A DNA stretch of 64,000 nt from Isoetes taiwanensis (lineage: Eukaryota; Streptophyta; Lycopodiopsida; Isoetales; Isoetaceae). This document shows positions 11,584 through 25,382 of this stretch, one piece after another. The stretch spans positions 9,302,109-9,366,108 of the forward strand of contig JAJEKV010000004.1 of the NCBI GenBank assembly GCA_021234155.1, given 5' to 3'. The notes beneath the pieces are model-generated. The model worked only from the letters and a program-made list of their open reading frames with translations, made no database searches and was not told where the DNA came from. Position numbers and translations under genes: made by a program. The stretch's first letter is position 1. Every line of letters starts with the position of its first letter.

Positions 11584-14476
11584 TTAAGTAGCCAAAATCA
11601 CATGCTTGAGTCCGATATTCGAATATGCCCCGACAGAATCAAGACGTGAGTTTGGCCCCTCTACCACCCCTCCATCACACACCCTGCAATGCCTAATGTC
11701 ATGTGCAATATTTGCCCATCTCCCAATCTCTACCCCCAGGTGGTGAGAGCTCAATCGGATCCTGGCAATCGCTTGTCTATATTTTACTGATATGGGCTCC
11801 CCAAGGTAACGCGCTGCCTGCATGGAAGGATTCATATGTAATCTGTAATACTCTTTCTTCACAGCTGGCACACTCCATGACTTATGTCGAAAGCTATCCC
11901 TGACCCATCCCTCTATATTTTCCTTATGTACTTCTAAATCATGAATACTCATCCCCCATTTTATAAGCCATCTCTCAATGTCTGTATACTAGTCCTTGTT
12001 TTTTGTTTCCTCTAAAGCAAGTCATGGTAGACTATTGCTTGGCAACTCATATAGAACCTTACACATGTAGCGTAAGAGTCTGCAAAGCGCTTCAGCCTCA
12101 AGTGGCATCATCCCACACTCTACCAACATCATATCGTATGGTGTTTGCATTTTGGTACCTAGCTCCGTATGAAAAAAAATCTTTTGTATCTTTTCTATTT
12201 TTTTCCAGCTGTCATTAGCAAGGCCCGGCCCCCAGACTTCACACCCATATAGCACAATAGTTTGCACCAATACTTTGTATAACATGCGCTTCATCTCAAA
12301 ATTCCATACCTCAGCGTGCACACACTTTTTTTGCATAGCATATAGTGCCTTTAAGCCCGCATTCACTCTATGCTCAACTGCTTGGTTCCAGTTGGGGCTC
12401 TTATCTACGTTCACCCCCAGATATTTGTAGTTATCTACCACCTCCACGCGTTTGCCCATATAATGTAGCTGAATGTGATCGGTCTTACTTGCCCCAAATA
12501 CCACAACTTTGGTCTTATCCAGATTCACCTGCATACCCTGATTACTGCAGAATGTCGCCAATGCATCTAAGTGTCTTTGCATCCCTTGTATGCTCCGGGA
12601 TAGCAAAACAATATCATCAGCATACAGTAAGATCCTGAGAACATATCCATACAGAGGTGTGCCATCTCCCCCATGTGCTCCTATCCATTCTTCCAACTGG
12701 TCTATGAATAACCCAAATAGAGTAGGTGATAAGGGGCACCCCTGCTTCACACCCATATTGCTCTCTACGACCTCGTCACAAAATTCCACAAAAGGAAATG
12801 ACAATTGCACAAGTACCCTATCATAGAGTACCCTTACCGCATGCCTGAGCTCCCTCGGGATACCAAGATCCACCATCCTATTCTATTCACCATATCGAAA
12901 GCCTTGCTAAAATCCACAAATATAGCGTACAACGGTTTCCTTTTCCCCACTACTGAGTCCATCATGGCCCTAAGAGTAACCAAATGATCGGTCGTGGACT
13001 TCTTGGGCCTAAAACCTGCCTGTCCCACCGCCCTGACATTATGGTCTTCTGCCCACATACTTACCTTGCTCTCCAGAATAGATGCAAACAGTTTTGCATA
13101 CAGGCTGCCCACCATGATAGTATAGTATCTGTGTCATCTGCCATCTTTTTGCCCCCGGGCACATCATAAAGCTTGCGCACATGCGCCATAAGCATCTCTA
13201 CTCGCAATTCATTATCCGCATATTTCAAGGGTTTGAGTCGCTTCCAGAATTTTTTTGGGTCCACCAACAACTCTTTTACCATCTTCTCATGTTTCCTGTA
13301 TAGATACACTCTCTTTTTGTTTTTTATCAGCTTAATGTACTCCTTTCTTTCCTGTGCCTTAGCTGCTCCATGTGATGATTTGAATTTCTCCCGCTGTCGC
13401 TTGCATTCCATGTCAAACCAGCCATTGCAAGGCAATCCCATCCTTTGGCGATAAGAGACAAAACAACTGTCCGCTGATTGAAGCAAAATATTAGTCAACA
13501 CATCACTTATCTCCTGTAATGAGTTCGGCCATACAAAAGCCTTAACTTTCTCCTTGCATATATCACTGTATTTCTCTGCCTTATCATAACTCAGCTGTAT
13601 CTGTTGTTTTTTTGTCGTATCAACCCGCTGCACGCCATGTAATTGTACCCTTATTTCAATAAATATCGGCACATGGTCCGAGTTTTCATTCTCATCCCCA
13701 ATGGATATGCTGACAATATGTTCCCCAAAGGAAGGTTTAGCAATGACATAGTCTACCACGCTTGCATTTTTACAGGTGCATTTACCCGATCCCGGATATC
13801 TTGTTGTGCCATTAAAAATTACCATGTCAAAACCACTACACATATGTAGAACATGCCGGCCTTGCGGAGTTGGCTATTTCACCAAGTCATCAGATATCCT
13901 ATTCCACCCAGTTTTCTCAAGCTCACCATTATCCATCATCTCCAACCACTCCTCATTCCCATCTGGGCTTACCAATGCTGCTTGGTTATTACCAGTGCGT
14001 CCATTAAAATCCCCCAATAGCAAGACTTCCCCTGTTCTACACAGTGCCAGAACATCCTGCTCTAAGTGGAAAAATGGGTCATCCCTATCAAGATCTCCCT
14101 TATCATACACCGGTGAATCCCTGGGCGGAAAATAATAGCCAGCAACATATATTTTGCTTGTCCTACCAGCCAGCTCAATCCAAATACTCTGCGGTGATGC
14201 CTTATGCCTTAGCACCTCTATTGCATGCGCAATTTCATTCCTAGCATAGCAAGCAATACCTCTAAAACTTTTAAGCCTCCATCCTTTATTGTTCCAAACA
14301 GAATGTAACAAAGTAAAACCAAAAATATTTGGCAAACCTTTCTCCTCATGTTCACATGTTTCCAAGAAAAAAATTATATCAACATTATCTAAAACTTCTG
14401 ACATGGTAAATATCTTACTATTTTTTAATGTATTTATGTTCCAACAAGCTAACCTGGCAGTCGATATTTGCTATGC
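11584..14476 (-). pseudogene. LINE-1 ORF2: endonuclease and reverse transcriptase, broken
   Basis: The N-terminal AP-type endonuclease begins near 14,470, overlapping the end of ORF1 (LACWNINTLKNSKIFTMSEV, then FFLETCEHE, LLLGDFNGRTGN and SDHVPIF). It has a stop near 13,873 between the two halves. A linker (CNGWFDMECKRQREKF) leads to the reverse transcriptase: QAGFRPKKSTTDHLVTL, FVDFSKAFD, GVKQGCPLSPTLFGLFID and the catalytic LLYADDIVLL. A frameshift splits the palm near 12,880, and part of the region before it is missing compared with LINE-3. The C-terminal part (QTIVLYGCEVWGPGL, RIRLSSHHLGVEIGRW) is in a third frame. The final Cys/His motif is degraded. Confidence 0.88.
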
Positions 14477-15568
14477 ATCCTCTATCACCGCCTTACCTCC
14501 TCTCCAGTATGCACGCTTTCCAGATGCCCGGGCTTCCTTCATCTTTAAAATGTCATCTTTCCTTTGCTGAAACTGAATTTTAGTCAAGTCATCATTTACC
14601 CAGATGTGTTGCCCCCTTAGCAAAGATCGCTTCTGCATAATCTTCATCTTAGCCTCCTTGCCTGCACACTTCACCAATATGTTGCGGGTACCTTCACCTT
14701 TCTTCCCAACCCTGTATGCATCCAGTATGTCCACCTGCACCTGCATGTTATCTGCCAAGAAGTTTTGCACTGCAGCCATCATGTTTTCATTTTCCTCTTC
14801 CGGCAGCCCCGAGATTCGGATGTTATTTGCTTTGGTTTCTCTTTCATGCATATCAGTAAGTTGTTCCATCTTCTCATTCAGTATGCCTATGGCCTCCTGA
14901 AATTCTTCTGTTCCTCTCTCATCATGTAATGTACGAGGTGCCTCCGAGATGCTTGCCATTTGCTGCTTTAAAACTGAATTTTCTTGCTTTAATGAACATA
15001 ATGATTCATTCATACCTTGTAATAATTTCAGCATTTGTAACTGGTGCTCTGCTGCATCCCTTCTTGCCCACTCTGCTTCCCTCCTAGATTGCTCCATTGA
15101 CTCTAAGATTTTCATCATAACCTGTAGCAGTTGTCCCATGATCATCTCCCCTGGAGTGTGAAGCTGCCCGATGCCCATTAACCCGGATATGATTGGAGCC
15201 ATGCTGCTCTGGCCTAATGGATTTTCCCCTGTATCTTCCTCACTGCTTGATTCTGAGTCTTCTGAGCCCCCCGATTCAGCCGTTATGGATGCCGATTTGG
15301 CTGCTACAGACCCCGATTCAATTATTACTGAAGTTGCAGACCCTTGTCCCGCTGTTCCTGTTGTTTTCGCTGCTATTACCGGAGTTGCAGACCCCCATTC
15401 CACTGTTATGGTCCCTGTTGTTTTCGTTGCAGATACTTCCCCTTTTTTATAATCTTGTTTTACAGGTGCCGCTGCTACAGCCACATCGGGAGCAGCCGAT
15501 GATGCCCCACCTCGACCTGTCTTGCTCCCATCTCCGTCATGTTTTTTTTCCCTAGTTTTGTGCGCCAT
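14471..15568 (-). CDS. LINE-1 ORF1 RNA-binding protein
   Basis: I start this at the ATG at 15,568 (MAHKTREKKH) because the codons further upstream only read through the CT repeat. The product is about 365 residues. The N-terminal third is Ala/Ser/Thr/Glu-rich. The middle is a likely coiled coil (KILESMEQSRREAEWARRD, then heptad-like Leu/Met spacing). The C-terminal third fits the L1 ORF1p layout of an RRM-like domain (NNIRISGLPEEENE, DAYRVGKKGEGTRNILVKC) and a basic C-terminal domain. In L1 elements this protein coats the element's RNA as a trimer. The frame is intact although the neighbouring ORF2 is broken. Confidence 0.85.
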   Translation of the reverse strand: MAHKTREKKHDGDGSKTGRGGASSAAPDVAVAAAPVKQDYKKGEVSATKTTGTITVEWGSATPVIAAKTTGTAGQGSATSVIIESGSVAAKSASITAESGGSEDSESSSEEDTGENPLGQSSMAPIISGLMGIGQLHTPGEMIMGQLLQVMMKILESMEQSRREAEWARRDAAEHQLQMLKLLQGMNESLCSLKQENSVLKQQMASISEAPRTLHDERGTEEFQEAIGILNEKMEQLTDMHERETKANNIRISGLPEEENENMMAAVQNFLADNMQVQVDILDAYRVGKKGEGTRNILVKCAGKEAKMKIMQKRSLLRGQHIWVNDDLTKIQFQQRKDDILKMKEARASGKRAYWRGGKAVIEDA

Positions 15569-15574
15569 CAGAGA

Positions 15575-15792
<218 letters not shown>

Positions 15793-15844
15793 CTTTTTTA
15801 TGCGTCAAATCCATTTTTGAGCATATGCATATGATCTCAGGTCC

Positions 15845-18290
15845 CAATCAGCTCAAACATGCCAAGGTGGCTCAAACATGCCACCAAGGTGGCTCAAACA
15901 TACACAAGGTGGCTCAAACATGCCACAAAGGTGGCTCCAACATGCCAAGGTGGCTCCAACATGCCACGTGGGCTCTAACATGCCATGCAGGCTCCAATAT
16001 ACCAACATGGCGCAAACATGCCATGTGGGCTCCACCATGCCACCTAGGCTCCAACATGCCAAGGTGGCTCACAACATGTCACCTAGGCTTAAATATGCCA
16101 AGTTGGCTCAAACATGCCACCTAGGCTCCAAAGATGCCACCAGTAAGCTCCTAACATGCCACCTAGGCTCAAACATGCCAAAGTGGCTCAAACATGCCAC
16201 GTGGGCTCCAACATGCCACCTAGACTCCAACATGACAAAGTGGCTCAAACATGCCACATGGGCTTCAACATGCCACCTAGGCTCCAACATGCCAAGGTGG
16301 CTCAAACATGCCACGTGGGCTCCAACATGCCAAGGTGGCTCTAACATGCCACCTAGGCTCAAACATGCCAAGGTGGCTCCAACATGCCACCTAGGCTCCA
16401 ACATGACAAAATGGCTCAAACATGCCACCTAGGCTCCAACGTGCTCAAACATGCCACGCAGGCTCCAACATGCCACCTATGCTCCAACTTGCCAAGGTGG
16501 CTCAAATATGCCACGTGGGCTCCAACATGCCACCTAGGCTCCAACATTCCTAGGTGGCTTCAAACATGCCACATAGGCTCAAACATGCCATGCAGGCTCA
16601 CTTAGGCTCCAACATGCCAAGGTGGCTGCAACATGCCACCTAGGCTCAAACATGCCAAGGTGGCTCAAACATGCCACCTAGGATCCAACATGCCACCTAG
16701 GCTCAAACATGCCACGTGGCTCAAACATGCCAAGGTGGGCTCAAACATGCCACCTAGGCTCCAACATGCCAAGGTGGCTCAAACATGCCACGTGGGCTCC
16801 ACCATGCCACCTAGGCTCCAATATGCCAAGGTGGCTCACAACACGCCACCTAGGCTTAAATATGCCAAGTTGGCTCAAACATGCCATCGTGGCTCTAACA
16901 TGCCACCTAGGCTCAAACATGCCAAGGTGGCTCAAACATGCCATGTGGGCTCCAACATGCCAAGGTGGCTCAAACATGCCACCTAGGCTCCAACATGACA
17001 AGGTGGCTCAAACATGCCACATGGGCTTCAACATGCCACCTAGGCTCCAACATGCCAAGGTGGCTCAAACATGCCACATGGGCTCCAACATGCCACGTGG
17101 GCTCCACCTAGGCTCCAACATGACAAAATGGCTCAAACATGCCACGCACCAGGCTCCAACGCGTGCTCAAACATGCCACGTTGGCTCAAACATGCCACCT
17201 ATGCTCCAACATGCCAAGGTGGCTCAATCATGCCACGCAGGCTCCAACATGCCACCTAGGATCTAACATGCCAAGGTGGCTCAAACATGCCACCTAGGCT
17301 CCAACGTGCTCAAACACGCCAAGGTGGCTCAAACATGCCACGGGCTCCAACATGCCACATAAGCTCCAACATGCCAAGGTGGCTCAAACATGCCAAGGTG
17401 GCTCAAACATGCCAAGGTGGCTCAAACATGCCACCTAGGCTCCAACATGACAAAATGGCTCAAACATGCCACCTAGGCTCCAACATGCTCAAACATGCCA
17501 CGCAGGCTCCAACATGCCACCTATGCTCCAACTTGCCAAGGTGGCTCAAATATGCCACGTTGGCTCCAACATGCCACCTAGGCTCCAACATTCCTAGGTG
17601 GCTCAAACATGCCACAAACATGCCAAGGTGGCTCCAACATGCCACATAATGCCAAGTGGGCTCCCAACATACCAAGGGCTCAAACATGCCACCTAGGCTC
17701 AAAAATGCCAAGGTGGCTCCAACATGCCAACTAGGCTCCAACATGCTCAAACATGCCACGCGGGCTCTAACATGCCACCTATGCTCCAACTCGCCAAGGT
17801 GGCTCAAATATGCCACGTGGGCTCCAACATGCCAAGGTGGCTCAAGCATGCCACGGAGGCTCCAACATGCCACCTAGGCTCAAACATGCCAAGGTGGCTC
17901 AAACATGCCACGCGGTGCTCCAATGTGCAACCTCACCTAACATGCCAAGGTGGCTCCAACATGCCAAGGTGGCTACAACATGCCACGTGGGCTCCAACAT
18001 GCCAAGGTGGCTCCAACATGCCACCTAGGCTCTAACATGCCAAGGTGGCTCCAACATGCCACCTAGGTTTTGCCATGCCAAAGGTGGCTCAAACATGCCA
18101 CGTGGGCTCCAACATGCCACCTAGGCTCTAACATGCCAAGGTGGCTCAAACATGCCAAGTGGGGTCTAACGTGCCACCTAGGCTCTAACATGCCAAGGTG
18201 GCTCAAACATGCCACGTGGGATCCAACATGCCAAGGTGGCTCGAACATGCCTCGTGGGCTTCAACATGCCACCTAGGCTCCAACATGCCA
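15845..18290 (+). repeat. 19-bp minisatellite array, roughly 128 copies
   Basis: About 2.45 kb of 19-bp monomers, alternating mainly CTCAAACATGCCAAGGTGG, CTCCAACATGCCACCTAGG and forms ending CACGTGGG. The order of types is irregular and there are occasional indels. Because 19 is not a multiple of 3, three monomers (57 bp) make 19 codons and all three plus frames spell the same 19-residue cycle (MPPRLKHAKVAQTCHLGSN). Long stretches lack stops. I see no start context, splice sites or conservation that would make this a gene and treat the open frames as a by-product of the unit. The right edge abuts the last 39 bp of an LTR. Confidence 0.95.
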
Positions 18291-18331
18291 GTGTTTGACA
18301 GTTTTGCAGACAGGAAAGACTGTGTGTCAAT

Positions 18332-18343
18332 TGGTATCAGAGC
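18332..18343 (+). promoter_or_regulatory. Primer-binding site for tRNA-Met
   Basis: TGGTATCAGAGC two bases after the LTR end is the standard complement to the 3' end of plant initiator tRNA-Met, used to prime minus-strand synthesis. Confidence 0.9.
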
Positions 18344-18941
18344 GTAAGTTGATCTTATAATCCTGTGTTAGGCTTTAACACGTTTTGAGATTTTGTTTTA
18401 GTCAGTTCGATGTTGTAACATATACCTGATAAGCAAAAAGTTCCAGAGAGGTTAACCGGTTGGTTTAACAGACTCTCAGAGAAGGAAGAAATAAACTGTC
18501 GTTCTTCTTAATGCAGGAGAAGTAAGAAAGGATAAGAGACGAAAAGGATTCTCCTGACTAGTTGGAGTCTAAAAGATATTGAGCAAGAAAAGCATGCTTT
18601 GGAAATGATCAGAAAGATCCATCCCCAATTTGACAAAGAGAAGGCAGAGGCCTAAGAGATAGAGGGCGAATTCAGATTGGTCATCTGAAAGGTAAGTAAA
18701 CTAAACAAGTTTGTATGTGCTTATGATTGCTAGTTTAACTGAGCATAGTTTTGATTTGAGTTAAGGAAGGAGTTCTTTTTCAATCAAATGTTGCTCTAGA
18801 GTTTAAGAGTAAGGAGGTAACTGTGACTGTAGCACAGGAGCCAGATCCTTAAGAGTCTTTTAGGCAGATGGTAAGCTTACCAGCCTAGGAAATCCTTTCA
18901 AAGCAGATAATCAGATGACTAGCTTTGGGAAAAGGTGGACC

Positions 18942-19172
18942 TTCCTGAAAGGCAGATGATCAAGTTCGATCAGTCTTGAGACGGGAAGGGGAGACATTAT
19001 TCCTGCAAGGCAAATGATCGAGTTCGATCAGTCTTGAGACAGGAGGAAAATAAATTATTTCCGCAAGACAGATGATCGAGGACGATCAGTCTTGAGACGG
19101 GAAGGAATTGTTAAGACCCGCAGGGCAGATGATCGAGGACGATCAGTTGAGACGGGGAGGAATTGTTACAGC
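18942..19172 (+). repeat. Four tandem units of about 58 bp inside the short LTR element
   Basis: Each unit contains 'ggcagatgatcgag', a near-palindrome TGATCGA-GN-NCGATCA, then 'gtcttgagacgggaagg'. Units differ by substitutions and small indels. The last unit grades into the polypurine tract and the right LTR start. Confidence 0.8.
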
Positions 19173-19759
19173 ACAAGCTCGGGGGAGCGGCTCAGAGGAT
19201 TTGCAGAGATGAACACAGAGACAAAGGTGTTAGTCATCATTTTGAAATCTAGATGTGTCGCGGAGTTAAAGGAAGAAGCTATTTTAATATAAAAAGGCCA
19301 TGCCTGCTAAAAAAGGCTAAAGTCACAGAGAGATCTATAAATAGAATCTAAACTTCAGTTGGACATATCTCGGCGACCAGAGGTCGAATTGTAGCGATCT
19401 TTACCTCGTTGAAACCGGCTCGGAGTCTAGTTTCAGAATTGGGATGGCACATATCCTAATTCATCTGTATGAGGGAGTAATGGTCGAAAAGGTGACAGGA
19501 GGTCACAAATTACTGCGGCAACGACATCACAGTTTTGTAACCAAGTCTTTATGATCCACAGTTGTTCCCTGAGAAGTTATTCAGTTGAATAACAGAATTC
19601 TCAGTTTTGGGAAGAGCCACAAATATCCTTTGCAGTGTTCGCAAATCTGAGCCCAGTTAGGTGGTGAATTTGTGCCAGAAGATCCTGTTCCCGGGTTTTA
19701 AAGTTGTTTTGATTAACCGTGTTTGACAGTTTTGCAGACAGGAAAGACTGTTTGTATCA
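19164..19759 (+). repeat. Right LTR of the short LTR element
   Basis: It runs from TGTTACAGC to TGTATCA. Its last 41 bases match the left LTR fragment at 18,291-18,329 apart from the final few. It abuts directly the coding remnant that starts at 19,760. Confidence 0.7.
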
Positions 19760-20821
19760 AATTCTGAGCCAATTCCATCACCAAGACAGCCAAAGGAAAG
19801 GAGATCCAAACGAGTATTGAGCGAAATTCAGGCCTCCACTGATATTGTGAGTGAATCTTTTGAATCTGAAGCTGCCTTGGCTCTTATTGTGCACGAGAAA
19901 GAAAATTCAAAAGTGATAGACACAAAGAATAGAAAGTCTCCTGTGCAATGGACAGATCAAGGTGTCTCCATGTCTCCACTTTCCTCAATCTCTTAAACGA
20001 GATGAAATTAGTAACTAATGGCACCCTCAAACACACAATGGAGAGAAACTATGATCAAATTGCAGCCTATAATTGGGGGTTTAGCGGAGCTGAGACAACT
20101 TAAGAACAAATAGGATAAGCTCCAAGCTAAATTCAAAGATGAGAAGGAGGCTTGTAGCCAGACGGGTTCTGAACCTTCAACTTGGCAGTGGTATGATAGA
20201 ATGGAAGAGGTGAACTATGGTGTGACCTCAGATAATCCAATTCCAGGGGCTGGTGATGATGGCGATTTTCGGAATGAAGCTTTTGAGTCTGCACACTTGC
20301 AGACAAATTTCTCAGAATCATTCATGAATGGCACTTTCTTTGAAACTGTTGGAACAGATGCAGCATTTGAGGACCACTTCGAAAGCATTCCACCCAATTC
20401 AAATAATAATGTAAACACGGGAAATCCAAGCAGTCCAGTCATGCCTGACATTTCAAGCAATAGGACACCAACAGGAAACCAGACAGATTCTTCAAGTCCT
20501 AGATCAGCTGCATGTAACCAGCCTGGAGTTTGTGGAAAACCAACAAGTAGAAAGAAGTCCATGTTGCAGATAGATGAGGACATTGCAATGGGAATATCAC
20601 AAATGGCAAGCACATTCGGGGACACCGAGGTAAAGAAATTGGATTTCCTGAAAGAAGAAAGTGCAAGAAAAATTGAGTTGGTTAGGGAATTGAAAACAAT
20701 AAGGTCTGCCAACAGCTTGAAAATTGCTGAGTCCATGGCTGCAATGACCCAAAGCATTTGTGAAATGACAAAGGAGACATTGCTCGAAATTGCTAAACTG
20801 GCTGCCAAAAACAAGGATTAG
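19760..20821 (+). pseudogene. Myb/SANT-like protein gene, broken
   Basis: Three frame segments together give a Myb/SANT-like protein. The first (NSEPIPSPRQPKERRSKRVL) runs to TAA near 19,996 and carries the domain start VQWTDQG. A shifted frame continues the domain (FLNLLNEMKLVTNGTLKHTM, ERNYDQIAA). A third gives its end and the linker (KLQAKFKDEKEACSQTGSEP, STWQWYDRMEEV). The last segment, open from 20,201 to TAG at 20,821, is acidic and Ser-rich. It ends in a helical region (EVKKLDFLKEESARKIELVR). The family includes plant Myb/SANT-like DNA-binding proteins and transposon accessory proteins. At least two frameshifts and an in-frame TAG (KNK then stop) make it a pseudogene. Its 5' end is cut by the LTR at 19,759. 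Confidence 0.75.
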
Positions 20822-21013
20822 AGGTTCGTTTTCAGTTTTCTGCTTTTTAGAAATTCTATTTTGGAACTGTCTCAAACCCACTAGTATTCCTAAATATTGA
20901 ATGACTTGTACTGGCCTATTTCTTTAGTATTAATTATTGTCTTCTAGTCGCAATCACCCAAATTCGTAAAGGCTATTTAAGCTTTCTGAATTCCTTGCAT
21001 GCAACTCCTCAAT

Positions 21014-21589
21014 ATGGTTCGAATCGTGAACCATAAACGCCCGAGGTCTCCAAGTTCCTCTTCCTCTTCCTCTTCCTCCAAGTCCTCTTCCTCTTCCTTG
21101 CCTCCGGATTCTTCTGCTTTTTCTTCCGGTTCAGAGTCCTATTACTCTGAATATTCTTCATGGCCGACTACTAGTGAAGAAATTCTTCCTGATAGTAGTG
21201 CAGAAGCTCCAGAGTTCAGTGATCATCCAGTGAGCTTAGAAAACATAGTTCAGGAGAACCTGGTGCAGGATGAAGACTCTGATGAGCATGAAGAAAGCCA
21301 AGATGAGCAAGAAGAAAGCCAATACTCCTCCCCCTCGGTTGAGGTTGCAAACCCTGAAGTGGAAATCTTGTCCCACAAGCTTATCCATTGTAGCTTCTCC
21401 AAGCAGATCATTACTGATTTTTTGGAAATGGAGGTGAATATAGAAGCCGATGTTTTGGAATGGGCCTCAAATTCTGCTAAGAACCGGACTGCCCATATGG
21501 AATGTGTGTACGTTAGGCATGAAGAAAAATGGTGCCTCCATGAAATACGAAGTGTAACCTTTCAGTGCGAGCTATGTCCCAGGATATGA
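21014..21589 (+). CDS. Ser-rich ORF of unknown function
   Basis: From ATG 21,014 (MVRIVNHKRPRSPSS) to TGA at 21,589 this would be a 191-residue protein. It has a basic start, a long Ser run (residues about 11-40), an acidic middle (Glu/Asp/Ser/Gln) and a non-repetitive end with four cysteines (HMECVYVRHEEKWCLHEI, FQCELCPRI). I do not recognise the family. It lies about 190 bp downstream of the broken Myb/SANT gene on the same strand and may be part of the same gene or element. The basic start and acidic body suggest a nuclear protein, but that is only a guess. Confidence 0.4.
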   Translation: MVRIVNHKRPRSPSSSSSSSSSKSSSSSLPPDSSAFSSGSESYYSEYSSWPTTSEEILPDSSAEAPEFSDHPVSLENIVQENLVQDEDSDEHEESQDEQEESQYSSPSVEVANPEVEILSHKLIHCSFSKQIITDFLEMEVNIEADVLEWASNSAKNRTAHMECVYVRHEEKWCLHEIRSVTFQCELCPRI

Positions 21590-22049
21590 GAAAAAAAAAC
21601 CTGATATGTCTTCATTTTTTTTGTGTTTTCCATTTTTTTTTGTAACAGGCTTTTGTTGTATATAAAATGGCATGCATGCCATTTTTTTACTGATGTAACT
21701 GCTCGGGAACTGACAAATGAAACACATTGTGTCCATCTATTCATGTAGATTTCTTTTGCTCATTGGAAGGCGTGCATTTTTTTTGTTTTATACTGTGAAG
21801 TCATTTGACTCACAATGATTGTAACAGGTAGACTGCCGAACCAAGAAAAAAACAGGCTTGAATATCCCACAATTTGGCGCTCGAATGGAACGTTACGGTC
21901 GAATTATCCCACAAAGAACTCGTCGGCCGGAATGGATGCAGGATCGAGCTTCGAGAAACAATTGTCTCTCCTCTCCTCCCAAAAAAATACGTACATTTAG
22001 GGGAGGAGTCGTATATGACGAGAGATGGGTTTTTTACAAGCATGTGGCC

Positions 22050-22052
<3 letters not shown>
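21590..22052. other. No gene seen
   Basis: AT-rich sequence downstream of the Ser-rich ORF with T runs and a TAATGG-poor spacer. It ends at the LINE-2 tail; no coding or repeat family was recognised. Confidence 0.5.

Positions 22053-22128
<76 letters not shown>
22053..22128. repeat. (GA)n microsatellite, tail of LINE-2
   Basis: 76 bp of GA repeat directly at the LINE-2 3' terminus; in element orientation a (CT)n tail. Confidence 0.9.
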
Positions 22129-22131
<3 letters not shown>

Positions 22132-22264
22132 AATGAAATGTATTACGTCTGTGGAGGCCTCTCAGGCCTATAAGACGACACTTTTACATATCTTCATAAA
22201 AAAGTAGATGAGTTTCAGTTTCCTCATCTAGCTCCTCACTCTCACTCTCATCATCATTTTCATT

Positions 22265-25236
<2,972 letters not shown>

Positions 25237-25382
25237 ATTATGTCTATGGGAGGCCTCATGGGCCTATTAGACAAACTGTTAAACAACATCATAAAATAGT
25301 AGATGAGTTTCTGAATCCTCATCTAGCTCATCACTCTCACTCATGTCATCTATAGCATCCACTCCAGTCACCCGTAGTGTAT

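Larger units (their letters stand above)
18291..19759 (+). mobile_element. Short non-coding LTR element (TRIM/LARD-like), 5' LTR truncated
   Basis: The last 39 bp of a left LTR (18,291-18,329, ending GTCA) are followed after AT by TGGTATCAGAGC. This is the primer-binding site for initiator tRNA-Met found in many plant LTR elements. The 834-bp interior has no open frame and carries four tandem units. It ends in a purine-rich GACGGGGAGGAAT before TGTTACAGC, the apparent start of the right LTR (19,164-19,759, 596 bp). The right LTR ends with the same sequence as the left fragment (GTGTTTGACAGTTTTGCAGA...TCA). The missing part of the left LTR is replaced by the 19-bp array. Being non-coding, it would depend on another element for movement. 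Confidence 0.75.

Noticed and set aside
15878-18276. Long open frames encoding repeated MPPRLKHAKVAQTCH-type peptides on plus and related ones on minus
   Set aside because: They arise from the stop-free 19-bp unit in every frame; there is no start context, splice structure or unique sequence to support a gene.
15845-18290. CRISPR-like array
   Set aside because: The 19-bp units are continuous and have no unique spacers; the genome is eukaryotic.
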